A stretch of 64,000 nucleotides of DNA, from the NCBI RefSeq assembly GCF_020520425.1, contig NC_079492.1, forward strand, positions 143,313,861 to 143,377,860, read 5' to 3'. Origin of the DNA: Spinacia oleracea. Lineage: Eukaryota > Streptophyta > Magnoliopsida > Caryophyllales > Amaranthaceae. Position numbers and translations under genes: made by a program. Shown one piece after another: positions 13,201-24,687 of the stretch; the first letter of the stretch is position 1, and each line of letters opens with the position of its first letter. A model generated the notes under the pieces. It worked only from the letters and a program-made list of their open reading frames with translations. It did no database searches and was not told where the DNA came from.

Positions 13201-16200
13201 TTGCTATGTTACTCGGACTCTTCGTTTTACCTCAAGTACCCGTGTCGGATCCTCGACACTTGGACATGGGTATGGACACTCCGACACTTCATTTTGGTCT
13301 AAAATCTAGGAAAATTTTCCACAATTTAGCCGTGTCGGACACTTGGACACGTACCCGTATCCGACACTCGTACCCGAGTCTGAGTAACATAGCTTGTTTG
13401 CTAATAGCTCGGCTCGAGCTTGAACTTAAACAAGCTACTCGTGATCGAGCTAAGCTTGAACAACGAAAAACTTAAATGAGCCATGCTAAAGCTCGGATCG
13501 AGCTTGAGCTCGAAAGTTTCTTATCAAGCCTAGCTCAAACAACCAATTACTCGGCTCGGCTCTGCTTGTTGACATCCCTATGCAAGAACTATTGGTTTGA
13601 TAGTTCCTAAACTAATCCGATTTATTGGTTAATGCAGGAATGGGAACCATTGTCATCTCTACAGAAACATGCCGTATCTGTTGTTGAGGTATTTAGGATG
13701 ATTGAGGAGGTAAGTGATTTGTTGGAATCATTTTTAAATTCAATTTTTTTTGTAAAACTTATATGATAACATTGATAAGCTTCATAACGAATCAAGGATA
13801 GAAGAGTACCTGGTGAGAATATCGACGAGGGCCTCCATCGATTTTGGGCCACAAATGTCTATTAATTATGTTATCTAGTTTAGAATAGTTCAGTTGTACA
13901 ATTCACTAGTAAAGAAAAAAAATAAAGAGGTAAAAGTTAAAGTTGTGTATAAAAAAGGGTAAAAGTTAAGCTTGTATTGAAAATCAAAGTGAAAATTAAG
14001 AGTTGCATGTGTGCATTTGTGCATGCATCCGTGTTTAATTTCTCGTCTCATTGTCTTTGTATGTGTTTTCTGCTGTTAATTAAATATCTGTTTCTTTTGT
14101 TTGGTGTGCTTGGTTTGACTAAATTTTCCCTCCTGCAGACAGTGGATCAATTTTTTGGGTTGAATCTTCCTGTGAACATCACACATTTACAAGCTTTACT
14201 TTCACTAATTATCCACAGCTTGGACTCCTATTTGACCAAAATGGTTGGCCAATTAGGTAATACATACATAAGGAAGTGCCTGCTTTCTCTTGCTAATAAT
14301 ATATGATGCATGCATAATGTGTTTCTTCCTTGATTTTGAGCCTTTTTTTTATGATAAATACATGTTGGACCTTTTGTTTTGTTACTTCTGGTCGTAATAT
14401 GCGATTCTTGGTTGGTGATACACTGTGGTCAGAGAATTCTAATTTTGGTTTACAGAAGCGAGTCTTAATCTTGGATAATATTATTCTTGTTATTGGCATT
14501 TCTTGCGAATCCAGAAAGTTCTAATAACAAGCATTTAACAAATAAAAAGCCATGGCAGTGTTCTCGTCCCTTTCTGATGGTTAGGAAGTGTCCGGGGAGA
14601 GGGTACACAACATGGCTGGAAAAATTGATGAGTGATGTGCATAGAGTTAGAGAGAGTGGGTGGGTGAGGAGAGAGGTTAACTTGTGGTTGCAGCATAACG
14701 CAATTGGTTCTTTCTTGAGTTGTGTGAGCCGCACTTGTATTTATTTGCTGATCTAGTTTTCTGTGCCCAGTTTTTCATCCTTTTTCAATAGGAAAGATCT
14801 ATTGCTATTTTTTTGGGGGGGAGGGGGGGGGGGGTGGGTAAAGATTTTTCGGTGATTGTAAGACAATCAATTGCTCATGTCATATGTCTTTGAGGGGTTG
14901 ATATAGATGCATAGTTGAAGTGGGGTTTTCTGAATGAGGTGCTGACTTTGTAGTGAAAGCTATTAAGGTATCGTGTTCTGATTTTGTAACCTTTTGGCGT
15001 AGTTGAAATCTACACTTTTCGTTTCAAAACGTATGGCACTCACACCCTTCAAGGCTGAAGGTTGACACTTGACTGTTAATTTCTCTTAATAGCATTAAAT
15101 GTATTAATGAATATATGATAAACAATGTTATGAAGTAAAGTTCATTACAAATATGAACTGATATAAATATGTAGTATGGTTTGATATTTTTTTAGAGAAA
15201 TTAGCGGTTAAAGCCCGACCTCTAAAAACACGGACACCTTATGTTTTTAAACATAGGGACTGGGTTCTTGGCATTATATCATCTGTATGGCTTGTGGAAC
15301 ATTAGGATTCATATTGATCACTGTTTTCTCTGTTATACTTTCATTGTTTCGACCTTGTTTATTCTTATCTCATATGTACTGTTTGCTCAGTGGTTTCCAT
15401 TTTCCTCGTAACAATTTCTTCTCTCTTCCATGATTGAGTTTTTTTGGGTGATAAATGCAGTTGAGAAGAGCCACCTTTATCCACAAGCTCCTTCATTGAC
15501 GCGGTATGAGGAAACATTGGTTCCTATCCCTAGAAAAAAGATGGTCGAGCTCAAGATCTTGGATGATAATTCTAGCAATGCCCTAAATCAGTTGACCTTA
15601 TCCAAGCTCTGTATCAGATTGAACACTCTTCAAGTGAGTTTCATCCTACCTCTCCCAAGGATTTGTTTGAATAATATTAGTCCAAGAAATACTAGTTATA
15701 TTTGGACACAAGAAATTGAAAAGATAAGTGCTTGTGCATCTGTCAATCTGGTATCACTTAATTTGTACTATCATTTGCTGTTGTTTTTTTTTTTAAAAAA
15801 AAATCTTTGTTTGATGTTCAACAATGGTTGATCAATTACAACTCGTATGATTTTTCATACTGGATCTCTGGTGAATGTCTAAATCCACTTTTTGTATTTT
15901 AATGCTGGTGTTTATATCCAATTCTAACGGGCTGGTTTTATCTTTTTCTCACTTTCTCTTAATATCAACATTCGACTCTCCACCATTGACCGTAGACTGT
16001 CCTTGACTTGACTAGAATTTGCAACTCAGGCAAAATTATACACTGTGAATGGGAAAGCATTTGATTGAGTTGTGTCATGTATTTATTCCCTTCTTGTTTC
16101 TATTCCAGATAATTACACTGGATATTGGTGAGGATTTCTATGGTTCTGATTTCTATTTCCAAAGCTTTAAAATTACACTTCGGTGTAGTTGTATATCATG

Positions 16201-19200
16201 TTTAGCTGTTGGATGTTTAGTATTTGAGTTGTTTCTTCACTAATTTTCTAGTGTTTTACTCATTTTCGTTTTTGTTGCTTGGATCCATTGCATCTTACTG
16301 CAATTATTACTGCAATTATTCTTTTGCTATCAATTTTTGTGACATATTGGCTTGATCAAGATGTTTTCCATGTCTGTGTGCAGTATATTAAAAGTCAAAT
16401 TGGTATACTAGAAGATGGCATGAGGAAGTCATGGGGACTTGTCAGACCATCTGTGAAGCGAAGATGGTGTAAGTGCTTGCTCGTGTCTGGTTATGTTCTT
16501 CCTTTGACCTAACTTATCGCTTGTAATTATCATTTGTTTCTCTAATACTTTCTGTTCCTGTCTCCTTATTTGTGTTTGTGGGCGGCCAGTTGTTTTCCTC
16601 CTTTCTCTTTTGCATAGATGGATCTCCCTTGGAATTACCGTGCCTGGAGAAGAGAGGGGTTCGGGTTGGTTTTACCAATACATCTAAAATTTAGGTTTTG
16701 AATTTTGAACAATCGTTTTGTTCCTATAGCTAACTGAATTAACAGTCTTAAAAGGCTGAGTGCACTATCGGTGAATTTTGTGGACTCTCTCTTTTGATGG
16801 AGATTGTGCCTTGATCCACTAAACGTTGCCAATCTTTATTATGCTGCTATTACCCTTGAAGAGAGTTCTCCAAGAGAGTAGAGACTATGCTCAGATTAAG
16901 TGACGGGAAAAAGAATAAAAATGATTACATCCATATAATAGAGGAGAAGCGGCGAATAAGGTGCACCGCTGCACCTACCCACAGCAGGACCCCTATTACC
17001 TCTTATAATAAGTTGATGTTTAAAAAAAATTATTGAGACGAATCTAACAAGACCCCGCACGACTATGTTTTGTCTTAAGTAAAAGGAAGTCAAGGAGCTT
17101 GTGTGAATAGTGTCCAAAACCCAATTGTGTCATATAAATAAGAATGGAGGAATTATTAAATTTTCGTAGCTGATGCTACTGTTTTAAGATTAAGATAATT
17201 TAACCTAGTCCTATCAGCTTGGGATCTATGCTGGGTGTTTTGATTGCTATTGAACTTTGACCTAATTTCTATGTGTATTCCACAGTTAACATCGTAGAAG
17301 AAGAAGCTCCTGAAATCTTAGAGAGAACTATGAGTGAAGAATCAATTGATGAATTATTTGCTACGACGTTTGATGGGATTAGAAATAGTACCACAGATGC
17401 TATCGCCAAACATATTGACTTCACAGGTGAGCCATAAAATTTTGGTGAAAAGGGTAATAAAACTGTCACAAAGTGTATGTTGTGGTCCATTGTGCAAGGT
17501 TATGGGACTTGAGTCCCACATCGGTCATGTGGGGGTGATGTGTTTCTGTAGGTCTATGAGCTCTCTTGCTCCTGATCTAGCTTTTGAGGAAGGGTCTCTT
17601 ATGGTCCTGTATCAATGGTATCCGACCCATGGTCCTTTGCTTCCACTTTCACACTAAATAGTCAATAGTTACTTCACTTCCTTAATACCGTCACAACCTG
17701 AATAATAGCTATTGCTTCCGTTCCTTATTATCACTTTCTTATCTTATATGATCTATCATTTACAACACCAATGCATTACTACTTTCCATTTCGCATTAGT
17801 GCTACATTACTTATTTACTTGACAGTTTTAATTGCAAATGAGAAAAAGTAACTCTTTAACTTTTTGTGCAAAACACCAAAAGTGAAGTATTTTGGATGGA
17901 GTATTACTTCTAAAGATGGTTAGTACCCATTTTAAGTGAACTTACCACATGTTGAACTTCTGTAGAAAGAAAAAAGCCCTACTTCAAAACAATAACCTGT
18001 GCGTTGGATGTTATTTATACCAGTTCCTTTTTCGTTACACTGTGTTATGTAATCCAAGTGACTAAATTTTGATCATGTAGCAAAAGAGCTATGATAACTT
18101 TGCATTATCCCTATTGTTCTGTTTCCCAGAAGGAAGATGAGCACAGTTCTTCCTTGTAGTTGGGAAATGGAAAGCTGGAAACATACCTGTTTAGGATGAC
18201 GTCAATTTTGACTTATTTACTTGACCGTAAATGTAAAAAAGGTAGTTAAGTCCCACTTATTGGTTATGTAGGAACAAAAGCTGTATTCTGGGACCTAAGA
18301 GAGAATTTCCTATATCAATTATATCGTGGTGGTGTTGATAAAGCGCGTATGGACACTGTTCTTCCGAATGTTGATTCTGTAAGTAATTGTGCTAATTTTT
18401 GTTCATCTGATGAAAAATTTATACTTCCATTTTCATTTCATATATTGTGTACAGTCCTATTTAGATGGTAAATTTTTGTCAATCAACTTTCTGTTTGTGA
18501 GTGATAGTTACAATATGAGATGATCTGATGTAGGTGCTGAACCAAATATGTGGATCAATTGATGACGCCGTCAGAGATCCTTTGGTTTTAAGTATTTTTC
18601 ATGCATCATTGGTACGTTCTGGAGCCCAATTAGCTCGGGTATTGATTTTCCTTGTTATCCACGTTTCTGACGTTTCCGACTTTATACAGGAAGGTCACCT
18701 TTGGGTATTGCTAGATGGAGGGCCTTCACGTGCATTTTCTGATTCAGATATCGCTTTGATGGAGGATGATCTTAGAGCACTCAAGGTATTTGACATCTAT
18801 TTTTCTGTTACAGTTGAACGGACTTTTTTCTTAGATTTGGTTGGGTGAGGGGGAGCATTGGACGTATTTGATGTCTCTTTCCTGTTGCAGTTGAACAGAA
18901 TTTTCTCAAACATAGTTCTTTTTTTTTTTGTGTGTGTGTTGGGGCGGGGGGGGGGGGGGGGGGGGGGTGACAGGGATAAAGAATGAGCAAGAACCAGGGT
19001 TTTGAATGGAATCTTATAACAAGAAATCTTGTTGAATGGCCTGAGTAAATCAGTGGAAAGAAGTATTGTTTATTACTATATTATTATCTTTTTGGAAAAT
19101 TTGCGAACAACTACCTTTTAGTTTACATATTTTGCGAACTACCTTTACTTTATTTTTGTAAACAACTACTCAAACTACGTTTTTGTGTTGGAAACACTAC

Positions 19201-22017
19201 CACTTGACGGTTTTCTCTTTTTAAAACTAAGATATCTCTTCCGTTTCTTAATCTTTTTATGATTCAAAGTTCATTCTCCTCCTTTAAGTGTAAAAGTTCG
19301 ATAGAAACCGTGTTCTTATAAAATTTTGTAAAGGATCAAATGAATTTTAAAATATTTATGAAGGATCAAACGAGTTGTTTTGAAATGACGGTCTCTGTGA
19401 AATCCCTATAGAAAGGGGAAAATGAGTTTTGAATCACTTAAAAGTTAAAACGGTTAAGAAATGTAAACGACTTCTTAGTTTCAAATGAGAAAATCGTCAA
19501 GTGGTACTGTTTCACACAAAAACATAGTTTTAAGGTAGTTGTTTACAAAAAAATTGCTAGTTCATAAAATTGGCAAACAAAAAGGTAGTTGTTCGCAAAT
19601 TTTCCTATCTTAACTATTGTCTACGACTACGAAGGTTTTCCTGAATAGCTTCTATGGTTACTCCTGCCTCCTGGTGGTTTTCATGTGTCTTATTGACTTA
19701 TTCGTAAGCAGATCCACGAATAGAAAATATTGTTACATTACAAAACGAAGCAAATGACTTTTTTTAGTTAAACTCTTTTCTTATTGCAAAACGGGGTTAG
19801 AAAAACCTGTAATATACAACCACAATCAACCAACTTCTTCCATACAACAACAATGTTAAGCCCAAGTCATAGAAGGATGTAGTCTGCAACATGGATCAAA
19901 ATGTCATCTCTGTGTCTCTGTGAGTTGCTCGCATGAATCCTTCTCCTTTACGCACCCTATTCAATATTATAATATGATCTCGGAGATCCATTTGTTCATG
20001 TCCCTTTTCACCCTTCCATACAGGGCATCAATGGTTTCCTTGACTTTATATAAAAAGTATAAAAAATTACGAATCCTCCATTTTACGAATCAGTATCTCT
20101 TAATTTTGGCATTGGAGATAACAACAATCCCACTTTGGTTCTACTGTAGCTTCATTGCAGATTCCATCATTTCCCGTGTTACCATATCAAATTTACAGAG
20201 GTTCAATAAATCAAAACCATAATCAAGCCTTCTAATATGTAAAATCAGAGAGCAGGGTCAATCAGTCATGATTACTCATGAGTGTACTGTTATTTCGTGG
20301 GTAAGGGGGTCTAGGGGAAGTAACTGTGAGAGTGTTCCTACTTACTCTTTATCTTGTATTCCCTTTGTGCCGGGAGGGCATGTAGATAGAAGTCAATTTG
20401 TTAGAAAGTGGGATGGTAAATGGTAATCCGTCTCTCTGTGTTTCTAACTTTTAAATATGGTATATTGTTGTTAACGCTAGATAAGATGCCAATTCAAGCA
20501 TATTCATTCAAGAACTAGAAACCTTTCATTTTTTGGCCTATCAAATGTTGGTTATTTCTGAAAGTCAGGAACCTTTGAGAGGCAGCAAGATCTTGAGTTT
20601 GAAAAAATTACTATTTTAGCTTCTTGTCATTTTCATTTTCTGAAAGAAATATAGGTGGAGATGCAAAAGAAAATAAATTGTTCATTTGGCTTATAGTTGC
20701 TTGGCTTTTTTTTCTTTTGCCTCCGGGGATTAATCTTGTTTGGACTTTTGTCTTCATATTATTTTCAAATATAAATTTAGAGAAGGTAAGAACTTATTTA
20801 CTTACAATTTTGCAGGACTTCTTTGTGGCTGATGGAGAAGGTCTTCCTCGTTCTACGGTTGAGCGAGAAGCGAAGTTTTCTCATCAAGTATTAAGCTTGT
20901 TTTCCCTACAGGTTCGTTGGTTTGATAAGAATTGGAAGCACGGGCTAGTTGAATGGCTATAAGATAATATTTGTACTGAAATTGTTTCTCTCCCTGCCCG
21001 TTCATGTTCCTTTGCAGACTAGTCACATTATCCAAATGTTAATGACTGCAAGTGAGCACATCTCACGTAGGGTTCAATCACGTGGTCACAGTCATAGGTC
21101 ATTGGATGATGCTAATACTTTGATACGGATATTATGTCACAAAATGGACATGGAAGCTTCAAAATTTCTAAAGAAGCAGTACCGGCTCCCACCATCCTCG
21201 GGTGATTCTTTCTCTTATACTTATATGAAATAGGATACATAAGTATAATTTTAGAATACTGGTACTTGATAGTCTGCAAAGATAATATGTGATTAGATAA
21301 TCCGTAGAGTTATTAGGAGAAGCAACAAACTAGTGAAACTACTAATTAAGTGGTGGAATGAGATCTGTTGGGACATTGGTGTCTCACTTTCCAGGAAGCA
21401 TTCTCTTTACTTGTTGACCAATTTTTGTGTGCAATAGTTATTAGCAATCTCCTGTGTGCTTAGAGCATCATGAAGGAAAAAGGGTTTCTTTTTCTATGCT
21501 TTCCTCCTGCCAAAGGGAAATACCCTCTTGTTTACTGGATTTTCCTTGGGTTCTCGATGATCTCATTGGTATTTGCTTTCTATTTGCTACAGTCATATTC
21601 TTTAAAAAGAACTTGCAAGTAATAGAACATGTATCATTGGCTTTGTCAACAACAGTCATGGATGTGCAGTAACTCAAAATTTTCAGATCCTCAAATTCTA
21701 GGGGTGTTATGCAATTAGGTCTATATCCTGAGTTTTTGTTTTTTGTTTTCATACTATATTGTAACTATTTAGTTTGGCTGTTCTAGATGCCAAATTTTGG
21801 ATTTGAGAATTTGTGGCAAGATTTTGACAAGAACTACTACGTAGTACGTACTCACTACATACTGTATGCAGAATACGATGAAAATCCAAAGAATGAATCC
21901 ACGTCAAGTTCAGCCATCATATCAGATCTGCTAAAAAGAAGTGCATCATTTCGGTTCCCAGACACAGGACACAGTAGCATCAAATCATTGAAGAAGAAAT
22001 TCCAAGAAGCTTGGTGA
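1207..22017 (+). CDS. DUF810/MUN-domain protein, unc-13 homolog (At4g11670-like), 26 exons
   Basis: Exons: 1207-1393, 1486-1550, 4785-5055, 5317-5383, 5515-5665, 7334-7501, 8067-8159, 8302-8499, 8588-8689, 9382-9600, 9733-9807, 10293-10379, 10451-10636, 10755-10898, 11315-11407, 13638-13709, 14139-14256, 15461-15633, 16384-16468, 17286-17426, 18272-18378, 18534-18611, 18690-18785, 20816-20911, 21018-21201, 21872-22017. They sum to 3402 nt (1133 aa) with every phase matching, close to the roughly 1100 aa of the family. The start MEENSSMMLEHYRRDRQKLL and the phrases ADYVINC, GLSEDDLRESAY, LWVLLDGGPSRAF and ASKFLKKQY are family-typical. The end (LLKRSASFRF..IKSLKKKFQEAW) also fits the At4g11670 group. 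The MHD/MUN region lies in the C-terminal half. The relative PATROL1 acts in plasma-membrane vesicle tethering, so a cytosolic trafficking role is inferred. All introns are GT-AG except intron 5, which is GC-AG. Introns 2, 15 and 23 carry transposons. Confidence 0.93.
2798..3720 (+). pseudogene. LINE (L1-type) reverse-transcriptase C-terminal fragment
   Basis: This lies in intron 2 of the DUF810 gene. Residues around 2850-2950 read like the post-RT segment of plant L1 elements (WVLVCRRKLEGGFGFGSVIS). Residues around 3430-3690 resemble the zf-RVT domain (WKSKVPLKVRAFLWTLALER, then CRANNESCSHVFLHC). Stops and frame changes break it (for example TAA after FGGE at about 3152). The 5' part of the element and a clear poly-A tail are absent, so it is an old truncated copy. 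Confidence 0.75.
5666..7333 (+). other. Intron 5 of the DUF810 gene (GC-AG)
   Basis: A 1.67 kb intron whose donor is GAG|GCAAGC and whose acceptor is TTTAATAG|GTTTCAG. It contains CTCCCTCCGTTCC at about 6026, which looks like one end of a Stowaway MITE, followed by GA-rich sequence. No second end and no gene were seen. Confidence 0.7.
12346..13166. mobile_element. Nested hAT-type element (CAGTCCCAGCCC...GGCCCTG ends)
   Basis: An 821-bp element inside 11869-13580. Its ends are CAGTCCCAGCCC and, on the other strand, CAGGGCCGGTCCTG, with a perfect 8-bp duplication ATTAATAT at 12338-12345 and 13167-13174. A tRNA-like SINE segment appears inside it. There is no transposase ORF. Confidence 0.78.
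12470..12560 (+). mobile_element. tRNA-derived SINE-like head
   Basis: The block GCGCGGCTCAGTGGTTTGG resembles a Pol III box A, and GGGTGCGATTCCCG about 45 bp downstream resembles box B. This spacing is typical of a tRNA-derived SINE promoter. No intact tRNA cloverleaf was found and the 3' boundary is not clear. Confidence 0.5.
13204..13392. mobile_element. 189-bp foldback MITE (CTATGTTACTC ends)
   Basis: Inverted ends CTATGTTACTCGGACTC and, on the other strand, CTATGTTACTCAGACTC. A perfect 8-bp duplication CTTGTTTG lies at 13196-13203 and 13393-13400. The interior repeats TGTCGGA/TCCGACA and GTACCCG words, so the whole unit can fold on itself. It is nested in the intron-15 hAT element. Confidence 0.85.
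17020..17155. mobile_element. Probable truncated Stowaway MITE
   Basis: The stretch GACCCCGCACGACTATGTTTT...AAATAAGAATGGAGGAA in intron 19 of the DUF810 gene resembles one half of the intact Stowaway copies in this window (for example 52529-52796). I do not see the matching left end. Confidence 0.4.
19094..19605. mobile_element. Foldback MULE MITE with GGAAAATTTG ends
   Basis: A 512-bp element in intron 23 of the DUF810 gene. The left arm begins GGAAAATTTGCGAACAACTA and the right arm is its reverse complement. The arms run for more than 130 bp and include AAACCGTCAAGTGGTA-type words. The flanks TATCTTTTT and TATCTTAAC are a decayed 9-bp duplication (6 of 9), as expected for Mutator-like elements. 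It has no ORF. Confidence 0.72.
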
Positions 22018-22261
22018 GAGAAGGCGCTTTTGCTTTGATGCTGAGGGGTCCTTCCATTTCCCATGCAGGCCTTAAAGGTAAACATGGTTTTTGTTGGATT
22101 TCTTTTTTGGACAAATTTACTACTCCTAATATTGCATTTCCTTTGTGAGTTTAACAAGCTAGAATTATTTTCATGTTTAAGTAATAATTATGAGGCAAAG
22201 TCTCATTTCTTCTTTTTCTTCCCCGAGAATAAAATATGGCATACTGTCTTCTATTTCCTAG

Positions 22262-22434
22262 GTGGGCGACTGACAACAAAAGAAGCTTTGGTGCAACTTG
22301 ATCATGTCTTCAACCAAAGGTGTGCAGATAATCCTGCTGGATCAAAAATGGAGGTATTGCGTAGCTTAGCCGCGTCATTGCAAGATGGGGTGGTCAAAAG
22401 TCGTCTAGTGTTGCGAAATTTATGTGTATAAATG
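22262..22434 (+). other. Coding-like exon downstream of the DUF810 stop, function not recognised
   Basis: After a good acceptor (TATTTCCTAG|GTGGGCG), an open frame of about 56 codons runs to TAA at 22429-22431 (RLTTKEALVQLDHVF ... MEVLRSLAASLQDG). Its phase matches the donor of exon 25, so it could be an alternative last exon. It could also be a remnant of another gene or chance. I do not recognise the family. A partial, mutated copy lies at 24429-24560. Confidence 0.35.
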
Positions 22435-23178
22435 TTTCAAGGCTGATAAACTTGAAGTAACCAAAAGAAAGAGTTTAGGATTGGCTGGTTGCTTCCACAC
22501 CACCACCCTTTCACGAGATTGATATGTTAATAGCAACTATTGGCAAAATTGAGCTAATACAAACAAGTGTCCAGGAAATGAACATGAATTGAGTTCTTGG
22601 TTTGTCTTTTTTCACGTCATATTTGTTTAATTTAGTCAGGCAAACCATGTTAATTTTACATGAAATTCAAGAATGAGAAATATATGTGGGAAATCCAAAA
22701 GGTTTTGTACGATTCTGATTGTTGATCTTGGAATATTACAAGTCTCTTTTCACTTTCCATCCTCCGAATTAGAAAAATACGTGGAAAATCCGAAATGTTT
22801 GGTGTCGCTGAAAGAACTAGTATTAATAGGCCAGTATGCAAGAGGCAAATTGCTCAACTACTTACTTTTTGAACGTCGAAAATATTTCAATGAAAGATCG
22901 TTTTTCACGGATAACGATTATTTTAAGGGAAAATACAATTTGATACTCATACTAGTTTTTCTTTGTTAGTTCTTATGAGAAAAGTTATAAAGTTCAGAAA
23001 ATGGTAGTGAAACGGTAAGGAATGGAATTATGATGGGAGCAGAGGAGAGAGAGGTAAGGAAGATGGAGGAAAAATGGAAAATGTGGCTTTTCTAGAGAGT
23101 TAATTTCCACTATTAGTTGGATACTTTTTTTTTTTTTAATCCCTTTACGTACCAAATAATGGAAAGTACTTGAAATCA
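22270..23178 (+). repeat. Segmental duplication, copy A (uninterrupted)
   Basis: About 0.9 kb that recurs in the same orientation, in pieces, between 24429 and 44895. Diagnostic shared stretches include GGATTGGCTGGTTGCTTCCA, GTACGATTCTGATTGTTGAT and the final ACTTGAAATCAT. This copy lacks the insertions seen in copy B, so it acts as the pre-insertion reference. Confidence 0.85.
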
Positions 23179-23290
23179 TCTATCTATTACTTTATACTAA
23201 TACAGACACCAGGAATGACACATGTCATTTCCTGGTGTAATTTTTTCCCGCCAAAAGCCTATTTCCTAAAATATATCTAGTTTTTTACAA
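23179..23290 (+). mobile_element. Helitron 5' end (right boundary not found)
   Basis: Copy A of the duplication stops at an A|T site and continues TCTATCTATTACTTTATACT, a Helitron-like TC start. A subterminal palindrome follows (CACCAGGAATGACA ... TGTCATTTCCTGGTG). The same start and palindrome mark the 5' end of the Helitron at 46150-47323. No CTRR end with a hairpin was found downstream, so the element is truncated or its 3' part was lost. Confidence 0.6.
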
Positions 23291-23300
23291 ACTTTTCTAT

Positions 23301-23534
23301 AAGGCGGTCTTACACAAAAGACCACTTTGGTATCATATAAGTTAAGCAATGGAACCAATTAGTTAAGAACTTGAACTAATTAGTTAAACACTGAACCAAT
23401 TAGTTAAGCGAAGAAATTAATTAGTTAAGCAATTGAATCAATTAATTAAGTAATGTAACCAATTAGCTAAGAAATTGAACCAATTAGTTAAGCAACAAAA
23501 GTGGTCTTTCCGGTAAGGCGGTCTTACACAAAAG
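23301..23534. repeat. Minisatellite element bounded by GGCGGTCTTAC repeats
   Basis: A 20-bp direct repeat AAGGCGGTCTTACACAAAAG lies at 23301-23320 and 23515-23534. Just inside are GACCACTTT and AAAGTGGTC, an inverted pair. Between them are about eight degenerate copies of a 20-22 bp unit (CCAATTAGTTAAGCAATTGA). There is no coding potential. Confidence 0.75.
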
Positions 23535-23699
23535 TTGCCGCTAATTTTTTTATTCATTTAGTTTTTATCAGTTTTTTTAAATGGTTTATGTATGGAAATA
23601 AAATATTGGCTTACTAAATATGACATTAATAAATACCACATAATAACTTGCTCAAAATTATATTGAAATATTTATAAAATATTTATTATAAAATATTTA

Positions 23700-24235
23700 T
23701 GTGGTACGGGTGGACACATAACACACGCGCACCGGCCCGAGCCGGGCCTGGCTCGGGCCTTGGGCTCTTGGGAATGCGGTTCGCGGGCGTGGGGTGGTTT
23801 TGTGGGTCAACCCTATTCTTTTTGGTAACCAGACTGCTTTGGTTAAGTCATTGTTACGGGAATCTGTATTGATTACATAAGCGTTGGATTAATTACCATC
23901 ATTTATGTCCGTTTTGGCTGCTACAACCTTAATAGGTTTGTCCGTTTTTAACTGTTGCCTTGCCTTAATTCTGATTACTTAATCAGAATTTCGATTCAGT
24001 TTCAAACACAGAAAAACACATTCAAACACTCTTCCAGAAATTCGAAACACATTATTCTCTCACACAAAAAACTTCCTTTCGGTTTTTGGGCATATGTTCT
24101 GGCTCCATCCGGCTTTGTGAGTGCACACAACGTCGGAATTACGCTAATCCTGGAGGGAGACCGCATTGTATTCTACTGCACCGGGAGGTAGCGTGGAATC
24201 GTCTTTTAGGACAGTGGGTGTCCACGGCGCAACCA
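23700..24235 (+). mobile_element. Probable copia LTR fragment
   Basis: No gene is seen. The stretch reads like the downstream part of a plant copia LTR: CACACAAAAAACTTCC, then GGAGACCGCATTGTATTCTA, CTGCACCGGGAGGTAGCG and GTCTTTTAGGACAGTGGG. A GC-rich block (GGCCCGAGCCGGGCC) sits at its left. I could not define both ends or a duplication. Confidence 0.4.
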
Positions 24236-24237
24236 GG

Positions 24238-24355
24238 GGCGGAATTAGGGGGGGCTATAAAAGGACATGTCTAGTATAGCTCAAATGGTTATTTTCCTTA
24301 AAATTTGGAAGCGCAAGGAGGTTCAAGGTTCGATTCTTAGCTCCCTCAATTTTAA
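24238..24355 (+). mobile_element. tRNA-derived SINE-like sequence beside a hAT-like end
   Basis: GGGGCGGAATTAGGGGGGGC resembles the left end of the hAT family at 41603. It is followed by TAGCTCAAATGGTTATTTTC (box A-like) and GGTTCAAGGTTCGATTCTTA (box B-like), a tRNA-type Pol III promoter. No cloverleaf folds from it by eye. Confidence 0.45.
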
Positions 24356-24428
24356 ACTTAGTTTTCTGTTCTTCATTTAGTTCATCAAATCAGATAAGTT
24401 TGTTCTAATTTTTGATTTAATCGCAACA

Positions 24429-24687
24429 CGATTGACAACAGGAGAAGTTTTGAACTGGATCAAAGACCGGAGGTATTGTGTAGCTTAGCCGTGTCATTGC
24501 GAGATGAGGTGGTCAAAAGTCGTCTAGTCTTGCGAAATTCGTTGATGCGGACTATGTGTATAACGTTATAAGGCTGATAAACTTGAAATAACCAAAAGAA
24601 AGAGTTTAGGATTGGCTGGTTGCTTCCACACCACCACCCTTTCACCAGAGTGATATGGTACTAATAACAACTATTGGCAAATATGAG
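24429..24687 (+). repeat. Segmental duplication, copy B part 1
   Basis: This matches copy A from CGACTGACAAC onward, with a deletion of about 57 bp near its start. It has a 13-bp insertion (CGTTGATGCGGAC) or copy A has the corresponding deletion. It stops at GAGCTAATAATA, where the large MULE is inserted. Copy B resumes at 40284-40318, 42875-43241, 43850-43904 and 44776-44895. Confidence 0.85.

Larger units (their letters stand above)
11869..13580. mobile_element. Non-autonomous hAT element (TAAGGATG/TAGGGATG ends)
   Basis: A 1712-bp element in intron 15 of the DUF810 gene. The left end TAAGGATGTCAATGAGCCGA and the right end (reverse complement TAGGGATGTCAACAAGCAGA) form imperfect inverted repeats. 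A perfect 8-bp duplication TGCAAGAA lies at 11861-11868 and 13581-13588. Both subterminal regions are full of GCTCG/CGAGC words in alternating orientation. Two younger elements are inserted in it. No transposase ORF is present. A relative is at 43905-44767. Confidence 0.85.

Noticed and set aside
17456..17660. TRIM or copia LTR-like text (GAGTCCCACATCGGTCATGTG)
   Set aside because: The words are suggestive of an LTR, but no ends, TSD or partner LTR could be found.
17700..17910. Possible MITE with CTTCCGTTCCTTATTATCAC near its left side and TTTTGGATGGAGTATTA near its right
   Set aside because: The inverted ends match too poorly to set boundaries, and the TA duplication is uncertain.
19920..20222. 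100-aa open frame in intron 23
   Set aside because: No recognisable domain. It lies within an intron and its composition looks non-coding.
21787..21871. ATG immediately after TTCTAG as an alternative start of the last DUF810 exon
   Set aside because: It is out of phase with exon 25. The acceptor ATGCAG|AATACGATG restores both the phase and the family-typical SSEYDE sequence.
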